Assembly: GCA_031401675.1 (NCBI GenBank)
Contig: JANNRR010000025.1
Coordinates: 1-35,548 of the forward strand
Direction: 5' to 3'
From: JANNRR01 sp031401675
GTDB taxonomy: Bacteria > Pseudomonadota > Alphaproteobacteria > Rhodobacterales > Rhodobacteraceae
DNA: 35,548 bases
In this document: positions 30,676-35,548 of the stretch, in pieces
Position numbering within the stretch: the stretch's first letter is position 1
How the letters are laid out: every line of letters begins with the position of its first letter
The notes under the pieces: generated by a model
Seen by the model: the letters and a program-made list of their open reading frames with translations, nothing else
What the model was told of the DNA's origin: nothing
The model's database searches: none
Translations under genes and position numbers: made by a program

Positions 30676-32151
30676 TCAGTTGCCAAGCAACTGCAAGGGC
30701 AGCCGCGCCACAAACCCAAGCGCACCGCCGAGCGAACCTTTGGCCGCCGGCGCGGCTTCGGTGGTTTCGGGCAGCACGACTTGCGGCTCGGTCTTGACCG
30801 CGACGGTCGGCGCAGGGTCCTGCACGGTCGGGGCCGCCGGGGCCGGATCAACCGGGGCCAGAACAAAGGTTGGGAGCGTCGCTTCGACCTCGTCGGCGCG
30901 GCCGACCAGGGTATAGGCCGCCTTGCGGATCAGTTCGGTCCGTTCGGGCTGCCCCGGCACGAACACCGCCTCGGCACCCGCTGCCAGCGCTTCCAGCCCC
31001 ATTTCGTACCAGGCCAGCGCCAGATCCGGGCGCAGGCTGGTGCCAAAGCCCTGCGAAAGATGATGGCCCAACAGCTCGGCATAGACCCCGTCGCCCCAGG
31101 CCGTCAGCAACAGGGCAGAGGACAGCGCGACATCCATATTGTCGGTGCGGTAGCCGACGGACAGACAGATCAGCGATGTGCCGACCAGCTGCTCGGGTGC
31201 CATCCCGATCGACTGGACAAAGACGCTGACGTCCTGCAGCACCTCGTCACGCGGCTTGCGTGACAGGGCCGTCACATGATCCTTCATCGTCGGTCCGAAG
31301 CCTTCGCATTGTTTGGCGATCTGCTGCGGCGTGAAGCCCTGAATCCGCGAGGCCATGTCTTCGCCAAGGGCAATGGCATAGGTGCGCGCCAGGCAGAACT
31401 GTTCGCTGAGCGCAAAGGTCGGGTCGGTCATCGACGCCGCCGTGATGAAGCCCCCGTTGCTGCTGGTCAGCAGACTGACCTTGTTACAATGCGACGCCAG
31501 CGAGGCCTGCGTCATGTCACCGCCCATGAATGTCGGCAGGCCGCCGGGCTCCTCGCCTTCACCCTCGGTGCCGGTGTTGGCCAGCGCCGGCGCATCGGCG
31601 GCCGGGGCGAGGACGGCGGGGGTTGGCTGTACCAGAACCGTTGTCTGGGCCGGGGCGATACCAAGGGATTCGTCACGGTAGGCGGTCAACAGGCCGCGCA
31701 CCCCCATCGGGTTGGCTGCGACCTGTTGCGCGGTCACGGCACCGCCGGCGATGGCGCGCTGATAGCTGCCGACCAGAAACGTCCGCTCGTACTCGGTCAG
31801 CTGGCCAGTGGCGGGATAGCCGAGGATCGCCTGATAGTTGGCAATGGCCGCGCGCGAATTGCGCCCGAGGACACCGTCGGCGCTTCCGACCGGAAAGCCG
31901 AAATAGTTCAGCGCGACCTGCACCTCGCGGTTGGCTTCGCGCTGCGCCGACGACATCCCGGACGAGGTGCTGGTGCGGGCGGTGGTGGTCCGGCGCTGCT
32001 TGCCCTTCTGCGATTCGCTGACGATGGCACCGCCGATGATGCCGCCGATGATGGCACCGACCAGCGCATCGCCGTCGGCTGCGGCCCGCTGGGCCGGGGC
32101 CAGGGCGACACTGGCAAGCAGGCAGGCTGTTGCAATCCTTTTCAACGTCAT
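30676..32151 (-). CDS. Secreted peptidoglycan-binding domain protein
   Basis: A 491-residue exported protein. It has a signal peptide (MTLKRIATACLLASVALAPA, cleavage near AAA-DGD) and then a glycine-zipper segment (ALVGAIIGGIIGGAIVSES) that may associate with membranes. A PG_binding_1 domain lies at about residues 75-125 (VQVALNYFGFPVGSADGVLG, NSRAAIANYQAILGYPATGQ). A long middle region with several Cys follows, and the tail from about 415 is rich in Ala, Pro and Val. No catalytic domain is recognised. GGAG eight bases before ATG 32151 supports the start; the longer frame upstream is antisense to lipB. It probably works at the cell wall or outer membrane. Confidence 0.75.
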   Translation of the reverse strand: MTLKRIATACLLASVALAPAQRAAADGDALVGAIIGGIIGGAIVSESQKGKQRRTTTARTSTSSGMSSAQREANREVQVALNYFGFPVGSADGVLGRNSRAAIANYQAILGYPATGQLTEYERTFLVGSYQRAIAGGAVTAQQVAANPMGVRGLLTAYRDESLGIAPAQTTVLVQPTPAVLAPAADAPALANTGTEGEGEEPGGLPTFMGGDMTQASLASHCNKVSLLTSSNGGFITAASMTDPTFALSEQFCLARTYAIALGEDMASRIQGFTPQQIAKQCEGFGPTMKDHVTALSRKPRDEVLQDVSVFVQSIGMAPEQLVGTSLICLSVGYRTDNMDVALSSALLLTAWGDGVYAELLGHHLSQGFGTSLRPDLALAWYEMGLEALAAGAEAVFVPGQPERTELIRKAAYTLVGRADEVEATLPTFVLAPVDPAPAAPTVQDPAPTVAVKTEPQVVLPETTEAAPAAKGSLGGALGFVARLPLQLLGN

Positions 32152-32271
32152 CACAACACTCCAAGGTGGTTTCTGGCTGAATAGCCAAGTGCTAACACGA
32201 ATCGCCCGCCGGTCTGAAACAAAAACTTGGGGGCGAACCGGCAACAGGCTGTGGCGGAAACGGGTGATCCG

Positions 32272-32961
32272 ATGGTGGAATGGACGGTCTGGGCCGGTCC
32301 GGTGCCCTATGCGGCGGCAGTTAGCGCGATGGAGGACCGGGTGGCGGCGATTGCAGCCGGCAGGGCCGAAGAGGCGATCTGGTTGCTGGAGCATCCCGCA
32401 CTTTATACCGCCGGCACCTCGGCGCAGGCGCGCGATCTGGTCGATCCGGCGCGTTTTCCGGTGCATCAGGTGCGGCGGGGCGGGCAATACACCTATCACG
32501 GTCCCGGCCAGCGGGTGATTTATGTCATGCTGGACCTGAACCGGCGGGGCCGGGATGTGAAGCAGTTCGTCTGCGCGCTGGAAAACTGGGTGATCGCGAC
32601 GCTGGCCGAATTTGGCGTGCGCGGCGAGCGGCGGGCCGGGCGGGTCGGGGTCTGGGTGGTGCGGCCTGACCGGCCGCCGGGGCCTGGCGGGGCGGTGGCC
32701 GAGGACAAGATCGCCGCCATCGGCGTCAGGTTGCGGCGTTGGGTGAGTTTTCACGGCATTTCGATCAATGTCGAGCCGGACCTGAGCCATTTCGACGGCA
32801 TCGTGCCCTGTGGAATCCGCGATCACGGCGTCACCAGTCTGGTCGATCTGGGGTTGCCGGTGACGATGGCGGCGCTGGATACGGCGCTGCGGAGCACCAT
32901 TGCCGTGGCATTTCCGGATTCTGCCCCGGACCGGGAAAGCGCGCCCTTTGACATTGCCTGA
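32272..32961 (+). CDS. lipB: Octanoyl-[acyl-carrier-protein]:protein octanoyltransferase
   Basis: A 229-residue LipB that moves octanoate from acyl carrier protein to the lipoyl domains of 2-oxoacid dehydrogenases and GcvH. Diagnostic phrases are EHPALYTAGTSA, RRGGQYTYHGPGQRVIYVML, the catalytic Lys in EDKIAAIGVRLRRWVSFHGI, and the acyl-accepting Cys in GIVPCGIRDHGVTSL. ATG 32272 is chosen because the product then begins VEWTVWAGPVPY like other alphaproteobacterial LipB; the ribosome site is weak. It is divergent from the peptidoglycan-binding gene across a 120-base gap. Confidence 0.95.
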   Translation: MVEWTVWAGPVPYAAAVSAMEDRVAAIAAGRAEEAIWLLEHPALYTAGTSAQARDLVDPARFPVHQVRRGGQYTYHGPGQRVIYVMLDLNRRGRDVKQFVCALENWVIATLAEFGVRGERRAGRVGVWVVRPDRPPGPGGAVAEDKIAAIGVRLRRWVSFHGISINVEPDLSHFDGIVPCGIRDHGVTSLVDLGLPVTMAALDTALRSTIAVAFPDSAPDRESAPFDIA

Positions 32962-33132
32962 AGGGCCGCGGGTGCCTGCCGCCGCTTTTCCACCCTGCCA
33001 TCCGACGATACAGGGCCGATTGCTTGAAATTGCCGGATTCTCCCGAAACTGGCTTAAGCCTTCCTTGGCGGCATTTACCTAAAGTTCCCCCGGATCGGAT
33101 GCGGACCGATCGGCCGCGTGGCTGGGGGAGCG

Positions 33133-33243
33133 ATGAGGATCAGGATCAGTTCCGGCTGCAGTCTCGCCGCGCGCAGCTGCCGGGTCCGGTTGACGATGTG
33201 TCTGCCCCGGTATGGCGGGCTGCGCCGGTTGCAGCGGGACTAG
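33133..33243 (+). CDS. Small Arg-rich ORF (36 codons) before the RTX/Hint gene
   Basis: ATG 33133 follows GGGGGAG and the frame ends in TAG 33241-33243, three bases before the RTX/Hint ATG. The product starts MRIRISSGCSLAARSCRVRL and ends YGGLRRLQRD, very basic. No known family. It may be a small protein, a coupling leader that brings ribosomes to the large gene, or chance. The remaining part of the 285-base gap (32962-33132) shows no gene. Confidence 0.35.
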   Translation: MRIRISSGCSLAARSCRVRLTMCLPRYGGLRRLQRD

Positions 33244-33246
33244 GCC

Positions 33247-35292
33247 ATGCCGACGACGTTCAACTGGATATTTCTCGGCAATTCGGCCACGTCGATGGAC
33301 CCGACCGAGGGCAACAACACTGCCGCAAATGCCTCGGCGCTGAACGGGCAGACCTTCGGCTCTGCCGGCAACCCGCTGTTCTCGCACATCGCCTCGGCGA
33401 CGATGATAAACAATGGCGGCAACGCCACGGCACTTGATCAGGACAACAACGCTTCGAACGACCAGTTCACCACCAACAACGGTTCGGGGACGGCTACCTA
33501 TACGTTTGACAGTTGCGTCTTATTCAACGTGACGATCACCTATGCCGACGGCACCACCGCCAGTACCGCTGCGGCGATCGTGCAGGATACTGCCGGCAAC
33601 CTGTACCTGGCCCCGGATTCGTCGTTGACCGGCAACGCGGCGGTCTATGAAGCCAAGCCGATCCGGTCGCTGCGTCTGGACAGCGTCAGCAACGATACCT
33701 GGGCCGGGTTGAACACCAACCGCTGGGTGACGGGTTTCGACGACAGCTACATCGACGGCACCTACGGCGACGATGTGATCGACGGCAGCTACGCCGAACC
33801 GGTCGCCAACGGCACCGACAAGGTCGACAACGGCGATGCCGGGCTGGCAGGCTCTTCCGGGAATGACGATTACATTCGCGCAGGATCGGGCAACGATACG
33901 GTCTATTCGGGCCTGGGCAATGACTCGGTTTATGGCGGCGATGGCGCGGATTCCGCCTTTGGCGGGGATGGCAACGACCTGTTGCATGGCTGGGCTGGCA
34001 ACGACCGGCTTTTTGGCAACGACGGCAATGACACACTGACCGGCGGGGCAGGGGCGGATGTTCTGAGCGGCGGGCTTGGTACCGACACGGCGGACTATTC
34101 TGCCTCGGCGTCCGGTGTCACAGTCAATCTGGCGACAGGGGCGGGCAGCGGCGGCGATGCGGCAGGGGATACGTTTTCCGGGATCGAGGTGGTTGTCGGT
34201 TCGGCCAATGCCGACAATCTGACGGCGGCCGGCACGGTCAGCACGCTGTATGGCAGTGGCGGTGACGATACGCTGAGCGGGGGCGCGGGGGCCGACAATC
34301 TGTTTGGCGGGTCGGGGGTCGACGTACTGAAAGGCGGGGCGGGGCATGACACCCTGACCGGCGGGTCGGGCGACGACGTGCTGCGATTTGAAACAGCTTC
34401 GGGCAACGATAGCGTTACCGATTTCGATCTGGCCGATAGTGACAGCAACGGCTTCACCAATGACCAGTTGGATGTCTCGGGTCTGGTGGATGGGTTTGGC
34501 AGTCCGGTCAACACGTTCGACGTAGTGGTGACAGACGACGGCTCCGGTAATGCGGTGATGACTTTCCCCGGTGGCGAAAGCGTGACGCTGATCGGCGTTG
34601 CGCCTGCTTTCGCCGCCAATCGGGCCAACATGCGCTCCATGGGCACCCCGTGTTTCGTCGCCGGAACCCGGATTCTGACGCCAGACGGCGAGGTGGCGGT
34701 CGAGGCTTTGCGGCCGGGGATGCTGGTCTGTACGCTGGACCACGGCGTACAGCCGGTGCTGTGGGCAGGCGGGCGGCGGGTGGATCAGTCGGAACTGGCG
34801 GCCTGCCCGGAACTGCGGCCGGTCCGGATCCGGGACGGAACTCTGGGCAACCGCGGCGATTTGTGCCTGTCGCCGCAGCATGCCGTGCTGTGGCAGGACC
34901 GGCTGGTCCGGGCCAAGCATCTGGCGGAGTATGGCGGCGGGCGGTTCCGGGTTCAGGCCGGGCGACGGCAGGTAAGCTATCACCATATCCTGTTCGCGGC
35001 ACATCAGATCGTCATGGCCAACGGGGCGCCCTGCGAAAGCTTCTATCCCGGCGTCATGGCGCTGGAGGCGCTGGAGCAACAGCACTGGGGCGAAATCGGG
35101 CAGGTGTTGCCGGCATTGGCCGGGACGGTGCCGGGATACGGCGAGATCGAAACCCGCTACGGCCCGCGGGTCCGCCCGTTGCTGGGGAGCCATGCCGTGG
35201 CGTTGTTGTTCGGCAGCAGCCCGATCCCGCGGCAAAGCCTGCCACCTGTGCTGGCTGCTGCCGGTTTTGCAGGCGCGGTACGGCTGAACTGA
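33247..35292 (+). CDS. RTX-repeat protein with C-terminal Hint domain
   Basis: A 681-residue secreted-type protein. Residues about 1-160 are a Thr/Asn-rich beta region without a known name. Two blocks of calcium-binding nonapeptides (GGxGxDxLx type) occupy about 175-280 (SVYGGDGADSAFGGDGNDLL) and 330-380 (LYGSGGDDTLSGGAGADNLF). From about 466 to 600 is a Hint_2 domain (PCFVAGTRILTPDGEVAVEA, LRPGMLVCTLDHG, LSPQHAVLW). Such Hint domains start with a Cys that can drive autoprocessing and are frequent in Rhodobacterales. There is no N-terminal signal peptide, and RTX repeats suggest type I secretion, but no exporter gene is in view. Composition is rich in Asp and Gly, and unlike neighbours it has few Lys. 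Confidence 0.85.
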   Translation: MPTTFNWIFLGNSATSMDPTEGNNTAANASALNGQTFGSAGNPLFSHIASATMINNGGNATALDQDNNASNDQFTTNNGSGTATYTFDSCVLFNVTITYADGTTASTAAAIVQDTAGNLYLAPDSSLTGNAAVYEAKPIRSLRLDSVSNDTWAGLNTNRWVTGFDDSYIDGTYGDDVIDGSYAEPVANGTDKVDNGDAGLAGSSGNDDYIRAGSGNDTVYSGLGNDSVYGGDGADSAFGGDGNDLLHGWAGNDRLFGNDGNDTLTGGAGADVLSGGLGTDTADYSASASGVTVNLATGAGSGGDAAGDTFSGIEVVVGSANADNLTAAGTVSTLYGSGGDDTLSGGAGADNLFGGSGVDVLKGGAGHDTLTGGSGDDVLRFETASGNDSVTDFDLADSDSNGFTNDQLDVSGLVDGFGSPVNTFDVVVTDDGSGNAVMTFPGGESVTLIGVAPAFAANRANMRSMGTPCFVAGTRILTPDGEVAVEALRPGMLVCTLDHGVQPVLWAGGRRVDQSELAACPELRPVRIRDGTLGNRGDLCLSPQHAVLWQDRLVRAKHLAEYGGGRFRVQAGRRQVSYHHILFAAHQIVMANGAPCESFYPGVMALEALEQQHWGEIGQVLPALAGTVPGYGEIETRYGPRVRPLLGSHAVALLFGSSPIPRQSLPPVLAAAGFAGAVRLN

Positions 35293-35435
35293 ACTTTTCC
35301 GCCGTAACCTTATTGCTTTGCCGCTTTTTGTGACAACCGGGTTGCATTGACCGCCCGCATTGGCTTTAGTTCCCAGCAATGAGTGCTGCCGGGGCGACAC
35401 CTTGCCCACGACCGCCGGACTGACAGGGAGACGGG
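35293..35435. promoter_or_regulatory. Promoter region of the polyamine-type ABC operon
   Basis: 143 bases without a gene. TTGCAT (35341-35346) or TTGACC (about 35347) could be a -35 box, with TTTAGT near 35365 as -10. This is tentative. Confidence 0.35.
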
Positions 35436-35548
35436 GTGTTGACCATTGGCCGCACCAGCGCGTTCGTTGAATTCGACCGTGTGCAGAAAAGTTATGACGG
35501 CGAAACGCTGGTGGTCAAGGATCTGAACCTTGGCATCGGCAAGGGCGA
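35436..35548 (+). CDS. ABC transporter ATP-binding protein, PotA-like (partial, runs off the window)
   Basis: The first 37 codons are visible. The frame reads VLTIGRTSAFVEFDRVQKSY, then DGETLVVKDLNLGIGKG. This matches the N-terminus of spermidine/putrescine-type (PotA) import ATPases in Rhodobacterales, where VEFDRVQKSYDG and DLNL precede the Walker A motif, which is beyond the edge. The start is GTG 35436 or TTG 35439; GGGAG at 35426-35430 fits both. Downstream binding-protein and permease genes are expected but not visible. Confidence 0.7.
   Translation, partial: MLTIGRTSAFVEFDRVQKSYDGETLVVKDLNLGIGKG

Noticed and set aside
33770..34385. GGxGxD-coding repeats as a possible CRISPR or DNA repeat array
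   Set aside because: The repeats are at protein level (RTX nonapeptides), with variable DNA sequence and no spacers. No CRISPR array is seen anywhere in the window.
33520..35409. 629-codon minus-strand open frame opposite the RTX/Hint gene
   Set aside because: Mirror of the repeat-coding strand. Repetitive composition explains the lack of stops.

Overview
The window reads as chromosomal DNA of a high-GC alphaproteobacterium, most likely a Rhodobacterales (Paracoccaceae/Roseobacter-type) species. The evidence is codon use, a Hint-domain plus RTX secreted protein, the PotA-like ABC gene at the right edge, and the close spacing of genes with ATGA or TGATG stop/start overlaps. This placement is inferred from protein style, not from a marker gene.

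Layout. (1) Positions 1-732 are an insertion-sequence graveyard. The tail of an IS5-type transposase was interrupted by an IS3-family element (orfA plus truncated orfB), which was interrupted by a second IS3-family element, which in turn seems interrupted by an IS21-like end at the window edge. (2) Positions 976-9513 form one long minus-strand operon. It starts with a polar-amino-acid ABC importer (binding protein, an intra-operon hairpin, two permeases, ATPase) and continues through an SDR, a SnoaL-like protein, a ketosteroid-dehydrogenase-like flavoprotein, an EthD protein, a second SDR and an enolase-superfamily enzyme. (3) Positions 9739-26188 hold more catabolic genes on both strands: an aldo/keto reductase fused to a RidA-like domain, a COG3199 NAD-kinase-like protein, a divergent GcvPA/GcvPB pair, a DadA/HcnC-like oxidase, a DHDPS-family lyase, an SDR, an old-yellow-enzyme reductase, a 3-hydroxyacyl-CoA-dehydrogenase-like protein, a fused HcnA-HcnB-like iron-sulfur flavoprotein, an IclR regulator, an unannotated 55-codon ORF, a class III aminotransferase and a NodB-fold hydrolase. 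(4) Positions 26376-29983 are a ribose-type ABC importer. (5) The rest is more ordinary: tRNA-Leu(GAG), a peptidoglycan-binding protein, lipB, an RTX/Hint protein and the start of a polyamine-type ABC ATPase.

How it fits together. Five intergenic regions of blocks 2 and 3 carry a 15-bp near-palindrome of consensus GTKCGCNNNGYGAAC (9603, 12628, 19780, 19992, 23694), the form expected of an IclR-family operator. One copy lies directly between the iclR gene and the aminotransferase operon. I infer that region 976-26188 is one regulon for import and catabolism of an amino-acid-like, probably cyclic or N-containing compound. The importer brings it in, flavin dehydrogenases oxidise C-N or C-C bonds, and lyases, reductases and an aminotransferase complete the breakdown. 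The substrate cannot be read from sequence. The GcvPA/GcvPB pair lacks GcvT and GcvH partners and has altered active-site motifs, so it probably does not perform ordinary glycine cleavage. This is the strongest candidate for undescribed chemistry in the window.
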